Shown: positions 1-7,369, counted from the stretch's first letter. The stretch: DNA of 24,963 bases from Chloroflexota bacterium (GCA_016200675.1 JACQEH010000228.1:1-24963), one strand, 5' to 3'. Notes: generated by a model from the letters alone, not told the origin. Numbers and translations: made by a program.

Positions 1-2
1 AG

Positions 3-209
3 GGCGACGTGGTGCGCGCGGTCGTCGTGCGGACCGCCAAGGAGTACGGTCGGCCCGATGGGAGCTACATCCGCTTCGACGAGAACGCGGCCGTCCTCAT
101 CAACAACCAGGGCAATCCCCGCGGGACCCGGATCTTCGGACCGGTCGCCCGTGAGCTGCGAGACCGCAACTACATGAAGATCGTCTCCCTCGCCCCGGAG
201 GTGCTGTGA
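3..209 (+). CDS. rplN: 50S ribosomal protein L14, C-terminal part
   Basis: The open frame runs in from the window edge, so only the last 68 residues are visible, roughly the second half of a protein usually near 122 residues. The order of recognisable L14 features is GDVVRAVVVR, a tyrosine-rich strand, AAVLINNQGNPRGTRIFGPV and the end RDRNYMKIVSLAPEVL. L14 binds 23S rRNA at the subunit interface. It is followed by rplX through a TGATG stop/start overlap, as in the standard spc operon. The identity is secure. The true start lies upstream of the window. Confidence 0.97.
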   Translation, partial: GDVVRAVVVRTAKEYGRPDGSYIRFDENAAVLINNQGNPRGTRIFGPVARELRDRNYMKIVSLAPEVL

Positions 210-649
210 TGGCCCGGGTCTACGAGCACGGCCACCAGACCCGGGTCCCCGAGATCCGGAAGGGTGACACCGTCGTCGTCATCACCGGCAAGGACGCCGG
301 CAAGCGGGGCAAGGTCGAGCGGGTCATCCGCCGGACGGCCAGCGCGACCGCCCTCCGAGCGACCTTCCGACGGGGCACGAACACGAGCGCCACGACCGTC
401 GTGGTCGAGGGCCTCAACGTCGCCAAGCGCCACACCAAGCCGCGCCAGAGCGCCGGCCGGACGGACCGCGTCCCGAAGATCCAGCAGGGCGGGATCCTCG
501 ACATCGCCATGCCGCTCGACGTCTCCAAGGTCATGCTGGTCTGCCCGAACTGCGACACGCCGACCCGGATCGGGCACACGACGCTCGATGACGGCAACCG
601 CGTCCGGGTCTGCAGCCACTGCGGCAAGTCGCTGGAGGTGACGGCGTGA
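209..649 (+). CDS. rplX: 50S ribosomal protein L24, zinc-ribbon form
   Basis: L24 is an early assembly protein of the large subunit that binds 23S rRNA. The KOW motif is at about residues 17-45 (KGDTVVVITGKDAGKRGKV), followed by VVVEGLNVAKRHTKP and QQGGILDIAMPL. At 146 residues it is longer than the common 100-110: there is a basic N-terminal addition, an insertion of about 16 residues (43-60) after the KOW motif, and a C-terminal ribbon with Cys112, Cys115, Cys135 and Cys138 that should bind zinc. The ATG at 209 overlaps the rplN stop. A GTG at 206 is also in frame, but the ATG is the usual choice. Confidence 0.97.
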   Translation: MARVYEHGHQTRVPEIRKGDTVVVITGKDAGKRGKVERVIRRTASATALRATFRRGTNTSATTVVVEGLNVAKRHTKPRQSAGRTDRVPKIQQGGILDIAMPLDVSKVMLVCPNCDTPTRIGHTTLDDGNRVRVCSHCGKSLEVTA

Positions 650-1191
650 TTGCCAGCAACCTCCACGACCGCTACCGGAACGACGCGGTGGCGGCCCTCC
701 AGAAGCAATTCGGCTACGGCAACCCGATGGAGGTGCCGAAGCTCGACAAGATCGTGGTCAACGTCGGCCTCGGCGAGGCCCTGACCAATGCCAAGGCCAT
801 CGACGCGGCCCTCAAGGACCTCGCCACGATCACCGGCCAGCGGCCGGTCGTCACCAAGGCCAAGCGCTCGATCGCCCAGTTCCGCGTTCGGACGGGCAAC
901 CCGATCGGGCTCAAGGTCACCCTCCGGGGCCAGCGGATGTGGGACTTCCTGGAGCGCTTCACGCTCCTGGCCCTTCCCCGGATCCGCGACTTCCGGGGCA
1001 TCCCCGGCCGCTCCTTCGATGGGCGCGGCAACTACACGATCGGGTTGCGCGAGCAGATCGCGTTCCCCGAGATCGACTACGACAAGGTGGACCGTCTCCG
1101 CGGGCTGGAGATCAGCATCGTGACGACGGCGAAGACCGACGAGGAGTCCAAGCGCCTCTTGGAGCTCCTCGGCATGCCCTTCGCCTCGTAG
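646..1191 (+). CDS. rplE: 50S ribosomal protein L5
   Basis: L5 binds 5S rRNA in the central protuberance. The 181-residue product matches the family length and shows NPMEVPKLDKIVVNVGLGEA near the start, TGQRPVVTKAKRSIAQFRVR in the middle, then RDFRGIPGRSFDGRGNYTIG and a closing EESKRLLELLGMPF. The GTG start at 646 overlaps the rplX TGA by four bases (GTGA), implying translational coupling. Place and order (L24-L5-S14) are those of the spc operon. Nothing is unusual apart from the GTG start. Confidence 0.98.
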   Translation: MIASNLHDRYRNDAVAALQKQFGYGNPMEVPKLDKIVVNVGLGEALTNAKAIDAALKDLATITGQRPVVTKAKRSIAQFRVRTGNPIGLKVTLRGQRMWDFLERFTLLALPRIRDFRGIPGRSFDGRGNYTIGLREQIAFPEIDYDKVDRLRGLEISIVTTAKTDEESKRLLELLGMPFAS

Positions 1192-1207
1192 GCGGGGAGG
1201 GAAGACC

Positions 1208-1393
1208 ATGGCCAAGAAATCGATGATCGCGAAGGCGAAGCGGACGCCGAAGTTCCAGGTCCGCGGCTATCACCGCTGCTTCGTCTGCGGCCGGCCGCGG
1301 GCGTTCATGCGCCGCTTCGCCCTCTGCCGGATCTGCTTCCGGGAGCGCGCCCTCCAGTGCGAGCTGCCGGGCGTCACGAAGTCGAGCTGGTAG
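1208..1393 (+). CDS. rpsN: 30S ribosomal protein S14, type Z
   Basis: At 61 residues this is the short zinc-binding form of S14, which sits in the 30S head near the tRNA sites. The zinc ligands are Cys24, Cys27, Cys40 and Cys43 in the pattern CFVCGRP and CRICFRE. The ATG at 1208 is preceded by a strong purine tract (GGGAGGGA, about 1195-1202), which fixes the start. The gene lies 16 bases after rplE and 7 before rpsH, as expected. The long zinc-free paralogue is not in this window. Confidence 0.98.
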   Translation: MAKKSMIAKAKRTPKFQVRGYHRCFVCGRPRAFMRRFALCRICFRERALQCELPGVTKSSW

Positions 1394-1400
1394 GAAGCCA

Positions 1401-1799
1401 ATGAACATCTCCGATCCGATCGCGGACATGCTCACGCGTGTGCGCAACGCGTCGCGGGCCCGCCACCAGGAGGTGGCCGTCCCGGCGTCCCGGACCAAGC
1501 GTGAGATCGCCCGCATCCTCAAGTCGGAAGGCTTCATCGCCGACTGGACGGAGGAGCAGGCGGGCCCCGGCACGGTCATCAAGGTGACCCTGCGCTACGT
1601 CGACGGCAAGGTGCCGGTCGTTTCCGGGCTGAAGCGGATCAGCAAGCCCGGGCTGCGCGTGTACGCGCGCAAGACCGACATCCCGCGCGTCCTCGGGGGC
1701 CTCGGCATCGTCATCGTCAGCACGAGCCAGGGGATCATGACCGGCGCGCAGGCCCGCAAGGCCCAGCTCGGCGGCGAAGTCCTGGCCTACGTCTGGTAG
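1401..1799 (+). CDS. rpsH: 30S ribosomal protein S8
   Basis: S8 binds helix 21 of 16S rRNA and in many bacteria represses spc operon translation; the repression is established for E. coli and not visible here. The 132 residues match the family: MNISDPIADMLTRVRNA at the start, PASRTKREIARILKSEGFI, then GLKRISKPGLRVYARK and the C-terminal signature IVSTSQGIMTGAQARKAQLG ending in VLAYVW. An AGGAAG ribosome site precedes the ATG. It is followed at 6 bases by rplF. Confidence 0.98.
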   Translation: MNISDPIADMLTRVRNASRARHQEVAVPASRTKREIARILKSEGFIADWTEEQAGPGTVIKVTLRYVDGKVPVVSGLKRISKPGLRVYARKTDIPRVLGGLGIVIVSTSQGIMTGAQARKAQLGGEVLAYVW

Positions 1800-1805
1800 C
1801 CGACG

Positions 1806-2357
1806 ATGTCCCGAATCGGTCGCCTTCCGATCACGGTCCCGAGCGGCGTCGACGTCACGCTCGATGGGTCCGACGTCACCGTCAAGGGTCCCAAGGGGAC
1901 GCTCCATCGGACCCTCCATCCCGAGATGGCCATCAGCCGTGAGGAAGGGACGCTCGTCGTCACCCGCCCCAGCGAGCTGAAGATGCATAAGCAGCTCCAT
2001 GGCCTGACGCGGACGCTCGTCAACAACATGGTCGTCGGGGTCACCACGGGCTACCGCAAGGGGCTCGAGATCACCGGCGTCGGCTACCGGGCCGTTCTCG
2101 TCGGCAAGAAGCTCCAGCTCAGCCTGGGCTACAGCCACCAGATCGAGATCGACCCGCCCGAGGGCATCAGCTTCGAGGTCGAGAGCCCGATCAAGCTGGC
2201 CGTCGTGGGCATCGACAAGGAACTCGTGGGCCAGGTGGCGGCCAAGGTGCGCGCCACCCGCAAGCCCGAGCCCTACAAGGGCAAGGGCGTGCGCTACGCC
2301 GGCGAGGTGATCCGCCGCAAGGCCGGCAAGTCCGGCAAGATCGGCGGCAAGAAGTAG
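1806..2357 (+). CDS. rplF: 50S ribosomal protein L6
   Basis: L6 lies near the factor-binding site and sarcin-ricin loop. The 183-residue protein has the two-fold L6 repeat: MSRIGRLPITVPSGVDV and TVKGPKGTLHRTLHP in the first half, then GYRAVLVGKKLQLSLGYSH in the second and the signature EPYKGKGVRYAGEVIRRKAG near the end. No clear Shine-Dalgarno sequence precedes the ATG, so translation is probably coupled to rpsH six bases upstream. The gap after it is unusually long for this operon position (142 bases to the preferred rplR start) and holds a palindromic repeat. Confidence 0.98.
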   Translation: MSRIGRLPITVPSGVDVTLDGSDVTVKGPKGTLHRTLHPEMAISREEGTLVVTRPSELKMHKQLHGLTRTLVNNMVVGVTTGYRKGLEITGVGYRAVLVGKKLQLSLGYSHQIEIDPPEGISFEVESPIKLAVVGIDKELVGQVAAKVRATRKPEPYKGKGVRYAGEVIRRKAGKSGKIGGKK

Positions 2358-2386
2358 TGATCGGTCGCGCGTTGATGGGCAGCCAG

Positions 2387-2464
2387 GGCAAGGCGGCACC
2401 GAGCGCCGGACACGAGCGCACTCGAAGGTGCGTGAGTGACGGCGCGCAGGCGCCAACGCCGCCA
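2387..2464 (+). repeat. Dispersed palindromic element, copy A (+ orientation)
   Basis: About 78 bases between rplF and rplR, starting GGCAAGGCGG and ending CCAACGCCGCCA, so the ends are imperfect inverted repeats. The centre is a hairpin CGCAC-TCGAAG-GTGCG (2417-2432) flanked by GAG on the left and TGAGTGA on the right. It aligns along its whole length, at roughly three quarters identity by eye, with the reverse complement of the copy at 12457-12532, and it shares its core with copies near 5.8 and 10.7 kb. Function is unknown. Confidence 0.7.
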
Positions 2465-2486
2465 TGGCTGTTCAGCAAGGCGCCCC

Positions 2487-2491
2487 AGGAG
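2487..2491 (+). promoter_or_regulatory. Ribosome binding site deciding the rplR start
   Basis: AGGAG lies 8 bases before the ATG at 2500. The in-frame ATG at 2464 has no such motif and forms the last base of the palindromic element, so 2500 is the better start. Confidence 0.75.
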
Positions 2492-2499
2492 TCGAACGC

Positions 2500-2862
2500 A
2501 TGACAACGGTCGCCAGCCGCGGCGCCGCACGACAGAAGCGCCACGAGCGGATTCGCCTCCACCTGGAGGGGGGTCCGGCGCGGCCGCGTCTCGCGGTCTT
2601 CCGCAGCCTCAACCACATCTACGCCCAGGTCATCGACGACACGTCGGGGAAGACGCTCGCCGCGGCATCCTCGCTCGAGAAGGAGCTTCGCTCCGGTTCC
2701 GGGACGAAGACGCAGGAAGCGGCCGCGGTCGGGGCGCTCGTCGCCTCGAGGGCGAAGACCGCCGGCGTCGAGCGGGTCGTCTTCGACCGCGCGGGCTATC
2801 GGTATCACGGGCGCGTCAAGTCGCTCGCAGAGGCGGCCCGCGAAGCCGGCCTCGACTTCTAA
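2500..2862 (+). CDS. rplR: 50S ribosomal protein L18
   Basis: L18 binds 5S rRNA together with L5. The chosen start gives 120 residues, the usual length, beginning MTTVASRGAARQKRHERIR. Recognisable blocks are RPRLAVFRSLNHIYAQVIDD, TLAAASSLEKEL and the C-terminal VVFDRAGYRYHGRVKSLAEA. An earlier in-frame ATG at 2464 would add 12 residues that do not look like L18 and overlap the repeat element. The gene keeps its conserved place between rplF and rpsE, nine bases before the latter. Confidence 0.96.
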   Translation: MTTVASRGAARQKRHERIRLHLEGGPARPRLAVFRSLNHIYAQVIDDTSGKTLAAASSLEKELRSGSGTKTQEAAAVGALVASRAKTAGVERVVFDRAGYRYHGRVKSLAEAAREAGLDF

Positions 2863-2871
2863 GGAGCTGAC

Positions 2872-3405
2872 GTGGCACGCATCGATCCCAACAAGCTCGC
2901 GCTCGAGGAGCGCGTCGTCCAGATCAATCGCGTGGCGAAGGTCGTCAAGGGCGGGCGCCGTTTCAGCTTCAGCGCGGTCATCGTCGTCGGCGACGGCGCC
3001 GGCCACGTCGGCGTCGGGCTGGGCAAGGCGGGCGAGGTCCCGGAGGCCATCCGCAAGGGCGTCGAGGACGCCAAGAAGCACCTCATCAAGATCCCGATGG
3101 TCGGGACGACCATCCCCCACGAGGTCAAGATGGAGTACGCCGCCAGCAGCGTCCTCCTGAAGCCCGCCTCCCAGGGCACCGGCGTCATCGCCGGCGGCTC
3201 CGTGCGCGCGGTCGTCGAGTCGGCCGGGATCCGCGACATCCTGTCCAAGGTCCACGGGTCCACGAACCCGGTGAACGTGACGCGGGCGACCCTCGAGGGC
3301 CTCCGCAGCCTCCACTCCGCCGAGGAGCTCGGGGCTCGCCGGGGCATCGTCCTCCACAGCCGGATCCAGGGCCAGCCCGCGACGGAGGTGGCCCGTGGCC
3401 GGTAA
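2872..3405 (+). CDS. rpsE: 30S ribosomal protein S5
   Basis: S5 acts in decoding fidelity at the mRNA entry channel. The 177 residues show the double-stranded RNA binding part (ERVVQINRVAKVVKGGRRFS, FSAVIVVGDGAGHVGVGLGK) followed by VLLKPASQGTGVIAGG and the helix AVVESAGIRDILSKVHGS. Translation starts at GTG 2872, with AAGGAG five bases upstream. The short C-terminal tail past the conserved core carries the ribosome site and start of rpmD, so the two genes overlap by 11 bases. Confidence 0.98.
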   Translation: MARIDPNKLALEERVVQINRVAKVVKGGRRFSFSAVIVVGDGAGHVGVGLGKAGEVPEAIRKGVEDAKKHLIKIPMVGTTIPHEVKMEYAASSVLLKPASQGTGVIAGGSVRAVVESAGIRDILSKVHGSTNPVNVTRATLEGLRSLHSAEELGARRGIVLHSRIQGQPATEVARGR

Positions 3406-3631
3406 GCTCCGCGTCACCCAGGTCAAGAGCACGATCAGCCACATCGCCCGCAACCGGGCGACGATCAAGGCCCTCGGCCTTCACGGCATCGGCAGCAGCG
3501 TCGACGTCGCCGACAACGAGGCGACCCGGGGCATGGTTCGTCAGGTCCGCTTCCTCGTCACCGTCGAGGAAGTGCCGGCCGACGCTGCGGGCCGCAAGGG
3601 CGGCGACGCCAAGGCGGGGGAGACGGCATGA
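3395..3631 (+). CDS. rpmD: 50S ribosomal protein L30
   Basis: The small large-subunit protein L30 is recognised from KLRVTQVKSTISHIARNRAT, IKALGLHGIGSSVDVADNEA and RGMVRQVRFLVTVEEV. The core ends near residue 60, the normal family length, and is followed by an extra tail of about 18 residues rich in Ala, Gly and Lys. The GTG start at 3395 lies inside the end of rpsE and has GGAGG (3384-3388) six bases before it, which supports this start. Its stop overlaps the rplO ATG (ATGA). Confidence 0.96.
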   Translation: MAGKLRVTQVKSTISHIARNRATIKALGLHGIGSSVDVADNEATRGMVRQVRFLVTVEEVPADAAGRKGGDAKAGETA

Positions 3632-4491
3632 AGCTCCACGATCTGCGCCCGGCCCCCGGTGCGCACAAGAAGAAGACGCGCGTCGGCCGCGGCATCGCCG
3701 CCGGCAAGGGCAAGACGGCGGGCCGGGGCACGAAGGGCCAGAAGGCGCGCGCCGGCGGCAACATCCCGGCCTGGTTCGAAGGGGGCCAGACGCCCCTCCA
3801 CCAGCGGATCCCGAAGCTGCGCGGCTTCAAGAACCCCTTCAAGCTCGACTACGAGATCGTCAACATCGGCGAGATCGCCCGGCTCGTCGAGCTCGGCATC
3901 CTCGAGGCGGGCGACATGCCCGGCGCGAAGAAGTCGAAGGCGGCCGCCCCGATCACCGTGAACCAGGAGATCCTGCGAGCCGCGGGCCTCGTCCGGACCC
4001 TGAGCAAGCCCCTCAAGGTCCTGGGCAACGGCGACCTGTCGACCGCCCTCTTCGTGGTGGCCGACGCCGTCAGTGGTTCGGCCCGGGCCAAGATCGAGGC
4101 CGCCGGTGGAAGCGTGTCGATCCTCGAGGTCCCGAGCGGCCCACGGGCCGCGCTCGGGCTCGCCGCCGAACTCGCCGAAACCGACGCGGCCGAGGCCGCG
4201 GTGTCGACCGAGGCCGCACCCGCCGAGGGCGCGGCGCCGATCGTGCATGCCACCCCGGCACCCGAGCCGCTCGTCGCCGAGCCGGTCGCGGCGGCGCGGC
4301 CGAAGACCGCTCGCAAGCCGAAGGCCGCCGCCGCATCCGATTCGGACGCCTCCGCCGCCGCCGAGACCGATGCCGACGCCGCATCCGATTCGGACGCCTC
4401 CGCCGCCGCCGAGACCGATGCCGACGCGGGGCCCGCCGACGCCGCCGCGCCCGATGAGGCCGACCCGGCCGACGCCCCGACGGGCGCCTGA
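3628..4491 (+). CDS. rplO: 50S ribosomal protein L15 with long acidic Ala-rich tail
   Basis: L15 is a late assembly protein of the large subunit. Residues 1 to about 170 are typical: MKLHDLRPAPGAHKKKTRVG, the Gly/Lys-rich loop GKGKTAGRGTKGQKAR, PLHQRIPKLRGFKNPF, and a C-terminal fold ending AGGSVSILEV. The family is usually 145-160 residues; this protein has 287. The additional 115-120 residues are mostly Ala, Asp, Glu, Ser and Pro with one basic patch (RPKTARKPKAAA) and a perfect 16-residue tandem repeat. The tail is probably disordered, and its function is not known to me. The frame stays open with good GC3, so it is not an obvious frameshift product. Confidence 0.95.
   Translation: MKLHDLRPAPGAHKKKTRVGRGIAAGKGKTAGRGTKGQKARAGGNIPAWFEGGQTPLHQRIPKLRGFKNPFKLDYEIVNIGEIARLVELGILEAGDMPGAKKSKAAAPITVNQEILRAAGLVRTLSKPLKVLGNGDLSTALFVVADAVSGSARAKIEAAGGSVSILEVPSGPRAALGLAAELAETDAAEAAVSTEAAPAEGAAPIVHATPAPEPLVAEPVAAARPKTARKPKAAAASDSDASAAAETDADAASDSDASAAAETDADAGPADAAAPDEADPADAPTGA
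4330..4425 (+). repeat. Perfect 48-bp tandem duplication in the rplO tail
   Basis: Two identical 48-base units (4330-4377 and 4378-4425) encode AASDSDASAAAETDAD twice. Being a multiple of three, the duplication keeps the frame. Complete nucleotide identity between the units, third positions included, points to a recent duplication or slippage. Confidence 0.95.
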
Positions 4492-4493
4492 TC

Positions 4494-5771
4494 GTGTTCG
4501 AATCCCTGCTCAACGCGTTCCGCGCGCCGGACATCCGGCGTCGGATCCTGTTCGTCCTCGGGATTCTCGTCGTCTACCGACTGCTCGCCCAGGTCCCGCT
4601 CCCGGGCGTGGACCGGACGCAGCTGGCTGCATTCTTCCAGCGCAACACGGCCTTCGGGATCATCGACCTCTTCGCCGGCGGCGGCCTCTCGCAACTGTCG
4701 GTCGTGGGCCTGACGATGAATCCGTACATCAACGCCTCGATCATCATGCAGCTGATGCAAGGCGTCATCCCGTCGCTGCAGGCCCTCAGCCGCGAGGGTG
4801 AGTTCGGGCGGCAGAAGCTCAACCAGTACACCCGCTACCTGACCGTTCCCATGGCCTTCCTGCAGGCCTTCGGCATCCTGTCGGCCCTCAACGCGGACGG
4901 CATCATCGTCGGCGGCTTCGGTCTCGGCAACGCCATGTCGTGGGTCCAGATGATCTCGATGGTCGCCGGTGCGGTGGTCCTGATGTGGCTGGGCGAGCTG
5001 ATCACCGAGAAGGGGATCGGCAACGGCATCAGCTTCATCATCTTCGCCGGCATCGTCAGCCGGGCCCCGAGCGCCATCGGCGCCATCGGCAGCCAGCCGC
5101 TCCGCGACATCATCCTGTTCGCGATCCTGGCCGTCGTCGCGGTCGGCGTGATCATCTACATCCAGGAGGGCCAGCGCCGCATCCCCGTCCAGTACGCGAG
5201 CCGCGTGCGGGGCCGGCGAATGTACCAGGGAGGCCAGACGTTCCTGCCCCTGCGGGTCAACCTGGCCGGCGTCATCCCGATCATCTTCGCGGTCTCGATC
5301 CTGCAGTTCCCGGCCCAGCTCGCCCTCTACTTCTCGTACTCGACGGTCAAGGGCGTCAGCGACGTGGCGACGGCGATCGCCAACTTCCTGGCCTCGACCA
5401 CGCCCCAGTACGCGATCATGTACTTCCTGCTGACGGTCGGCTTCACCTACTTCTACACGGCTTTCACCTTCAAGCCCGACGAGACCGCGGAGCAGCTCCG
5501 CAAGAACGGCGGGTTCATCCCCGGCATCCGGCCCGGCCGCCCGACGCAGGACTACCTCGCCCGGGTCGTCTCGCGCATCACCGTGGCCGGAGCCCTCTTC
5601 CTGGGGACGATCGCGGTCGCCCCTGTCATTGCCGGCGTCCTCGATCCGTCGCTCCGCGGCGTTGCCCTCGGCGGGACGGGCATCCTCATCGTCGTTTCGG
5701 TCGTGGTCGAGACGATGAAACAGATCGAGGCACAGCTGATGATGCGCAACTACGAGGGCTTCATCCGGTGA
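4494..5771 (+). CDS. secY: Preprotein translocase subunit SecY
   Basis: SecY is the pore of the Sec translocon in the inner membrane. The 425 residues have the family length and about ten membrane segments. Signature stretches are VPLPGVDRTQLAAFF in the first periplasmic loop, the plug-region glycines and VVGLTMNPYINASIIMQLM, GNGISFIIFAGIVSR, the cytoplasmic loop RRIPVQYASRVRGRRMYQGG, TFKPDETAEQLRKNGGFIPG, and the C-terminal EAQLMMRNYEGFIR. Translation begins at GTG 4494, two bases after the rplO stop. Its order, L15-SecY-Adk-Map, is the classic one. Confidence 0.98.
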   Translation: MFESLLNAFRAPDIRRRILFVLGILVVYRLLAQVPLPGVDRTQLAAFFQRNTAFGIIDLFAGGGLSQLSVVGLTMNPYINASIIMQLMQGVIPSLQALSREGEFGRQKLNQYTRYLTVPMAFLQAFGILSALNADGIIVGGFGLGNAMSWVQMISMVAGAVVLMWLGELITEKGIGNGISFIIFAGIVSRAPSAIGAIGSQPLRDIILFAILAVVAVGVIIYIQEGQRRIPVQYASRVRGRRMYQGGQTFLPLRVNLAGVIPIIFAVSILQFPAQLALYFSYSTVKGVSDVATAIANFLASTTPQYAIMYFLLTVGFTYFYTAFTFKPDETAEQLRKNGGFIPGIRPGRPTQDYLARVVSRITVAGALFLGTIAVAPVIAGVLDPSLRGVALGGTGILIVVSVVVETMKQIEAQLMMRNYEGFIR

Positions 5772-5800
5772 TCCCGGCGCCGCCCCATCCGGCTCATCCG

Positions 5801-5884
5801 GGCGTTGCCGGTTCCGGGGCGTCGCTCAGGCACCTTCAAGTGCGCTCGCTCCGCTCCTCGCCGGCGCCTTCGGCTGAGCTCGCC
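5801..5884 (-). repeat. Dispersed palindromic element, copy B (- orientation)
   Basis: This copy fills much of the 145-base gap between secY and adk. Read on the - strand it runs from GAGCTCAGCCGAAGGCG through GGAGCGGAGCGAGCGCAC, a six-base loop, GTGCCTGAGCGA and finally GGCAACGCC. The + strand hairpin is GCAC (5830-5833), loop CTTCAA, GTGC (5840-5843). It is closest to copy C, sharing the left flank AGCCGAAGGCG as well as the core. Confidence 0.65.
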
Positions 5885-5916
5885 TGGGACGGCGGTTGCC
5901 GACACGGAGCGGCGGC

Positions 5917-6585
5917 ATGATCGTCGTGCTCCTCGGCGCTCCTGGCGCGGGAAAAGGCACGCAGGCGGCGGTTCTCCGCGAGCGGCTGGGCATTCCGCAC
6001 GTCGCGACGGGTGACCTGTTCCGGGCGGCGATCCGCGCGGCCACGCCGGTCGGCCTCGAGGCCAAGGCCTACATGGACGCCGGCGAGCTCGTGCCGGACG
6101 GCGTCACGATCCGGATGCTCGAGGATCGCCTGGCGCTGCCCGACGCGGCTGCCGGCGCGATCCTCGACGGCTTCCCCCGGACCGCGATCCAGGCCGAGGC
6201 GCTCGACCAGTTCCTCGAGGCCCGCGGATCGCGCGTCGACGCCGCCCTCCTCATCGACGTTCCCGCCGACCTCCTCGTGGAGCGGCTGTCCGGGCGCCGC
6301 GTCTGCCAGGCCTCGGGTCACCCCTATCACCTGGAGCTCAACCCTCCGCGCGTCACGGGTGTCTGCGATCTCGACGGGTCGGCGCTGGTCCAGCGGGCCG
6401 ACGACGCACCGGCCACCGTTCGCGCCCGCCTGGCCGGGACGCTCGGCGACCTCAACGACGTCGTGGCCCATTACCGCGCGACGGGGGCCCTTCGCGTCGT
6501 GGATGGCCGGCAGCCGATCCCCGCCGTCTCCGCCGGCCTCCTGGCCGTCCTCGACGCCGGCCTGCGATCCATGGGGTTGCGCTGA
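5917..6585 (+). CDS. adk: Adenylate kinase, long-lid form
   Basis: Adk catalyses ATP + AMP = 2 ADP in the cytosol. The 222-residue protein has the P-loop GAPGAGKGT (7-15), TGDLFR (31-36), DGFPRT (84-89) and the long LID from about 127 to 165 with NPPRVTG. The four lid positions that bind zinc in Gram-positive enzymes are Cys130, Ser133, Cys150 and Asp153, so one ligand of the Bacillus-type Cys-Cys-Cys-Asp set is replaced. ATG 5917 is preferred over an in-frame GTG at 5896 because the family begins directly with this hydrophobic strand and GGAG lies upstream. map follows immediately. Confidence 0.97.
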   Translation: MIVVLLGAPGAGKGTQAAVLRERLGIPHVATGDLFRAAIRAATPVGLEAKAYMDAGELVPDGVTIRMLEDRLALPDAAAGAILDGFPRTAIQAEALDQFLEARGSRVDAALLIDVPADLLVERLSGRRVCQASGHPYHLELNPPRVTGVCDLDGSALVQRADDAPATVRARLAGTLGDLNDVVAHYRATGALRVVDGRQPIPAVSAGLLAVLDAGLRSMGLR

Positions 6586-6586
6586 G

Positions 6587-7363
6587 GTGGTCACCCGCAA
6601 GTCGAAGCGCGAGATCGAGAAGATGCGCCGCGCCGGACGGGTCGTCGCCGAGGTGCTCGCCCTCGTCGAGGGCGAGCTCGCGCCGGGTGTCACCACGGCC
6701 CACCTCGACGAGCTCGCCGAGCGCCACATCCGGGCCGCCGGCGGCACCCCATCCTTCAAGGGCTACCTCGGCGGCGGACGCTACGGGCGTGGCCCCGGGG
6801 CGTTCCCGGCCAGCACCTGCATCTCGCTCGACGACGAGGTCGTCCATGGCATTCCCGGCGACCGTACGATCCGGGACGGCCAGCTCGTCTCGGTCGATGT
6901 CGGTGCGATCGTCGACGGCTGGCACGGCGACGCCGCCCGGACCTTCGTGGTCGGCGACATGCCCGAGGCGGTCCGGGAGCTGGTGGCCGCGACCCGCCTG
7001 GCGATGATGGCCGGGATTGCCGCCGCGGTGGCCGGCAACCGGGTGGGGGACATCTCGGCTGCGGTCGAGGATATCGGCCGTCAGGCCGGCTACGGGATCG
7101 TCCGCCAATTTGTCGGCCACGGCATCGGGACGGAGATGCACCAGGACCCCCAGATTCCCAATTACCGGACGGGCTACCGGGGGCTGGAGCTCCAGGCCGG
7201 CATGTGCCTCGCCATCGAGCCGATGTTCACCCTCGGTGGCCCGGAAGTCGAGGTCATGCCCGACCACTGGACCGTGGTGACCGCGGACGGCTCCCTGGCC
7301 GCCCATTTCGAGCACACGATCGCGGTGACCGAGTCGGGTCCCGAGATCCTCACGACGGTCTGA
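6587..7363 (+). CDS. map: Methionine aminopeptidase, type I
   Basis: Map removes the initiator Met from nascent proteins using two metal ions. With start GTG 6587, one base after the adk stop, the product is 258 residues. The five metal ligands are all present: Asp104 and Asp115 (VSVDVG, WHGDAARTF), His178 (GHGIG), Glu211 (AIEPMF) and Glu242 (FEHT); His87 (EVVHGIP) matches the catalytic His. Between FKGY and FPASTCIS there is an insertion of about nine Gly/Arg-rich residues (61-71) absent from the E. coli enzyme. The frame is open far upstream inside adk, but the family start motif (KREIEKMRRAG) fixes the beginning. Confidence 0.97.
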   Translation: MVTRKSKREIEKMRRAGRVVAEVLALVEGELAPGVTTAHLDELAERHIRAAGGTPSFKGYLGGGRYGRGPGAFPASTCISLDDEVVHGIPGDRTIRDGQLVSVDVGAIVDGWHGDAARTFVVGDMPEAVRELVAATRLAMMAGIAAAVAGNRVGDISAAVEDIGRQAGYGIVRQFVGHGIGTEMHQDPQIPNYRTGYRGLELQAGMCLAIEPMFTLGGPEVEVMPDHWTVVTADGSLAAHFEHTIAVTESGPEILTTV

Positions 7364-7369
7364 GCAGGG

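Noticed and set aside
2464..2499. Upstream ATG as start of rplR
   Set aside because: No ribosome site, the added residues are not L18-like, and the ATG coincides with the end of the palindromic element; ATG 2500 has AGGAG at good spacing.
2191..3468. Long minus-strand open frame opposite rplF-rplR-rpsE
   Set aside because: Antisense to conserved ribosomal protein genes, low-complexity translation, spans three gene boundaries.
4073..4801. Arg/Pro-rich + strand frame across the rplO tail and secY start
   Set aside because: Alternative-frame reading of two real genes; extreme Arg/Pro/Ser bias typical of shifted frames in GC-rich DNA.
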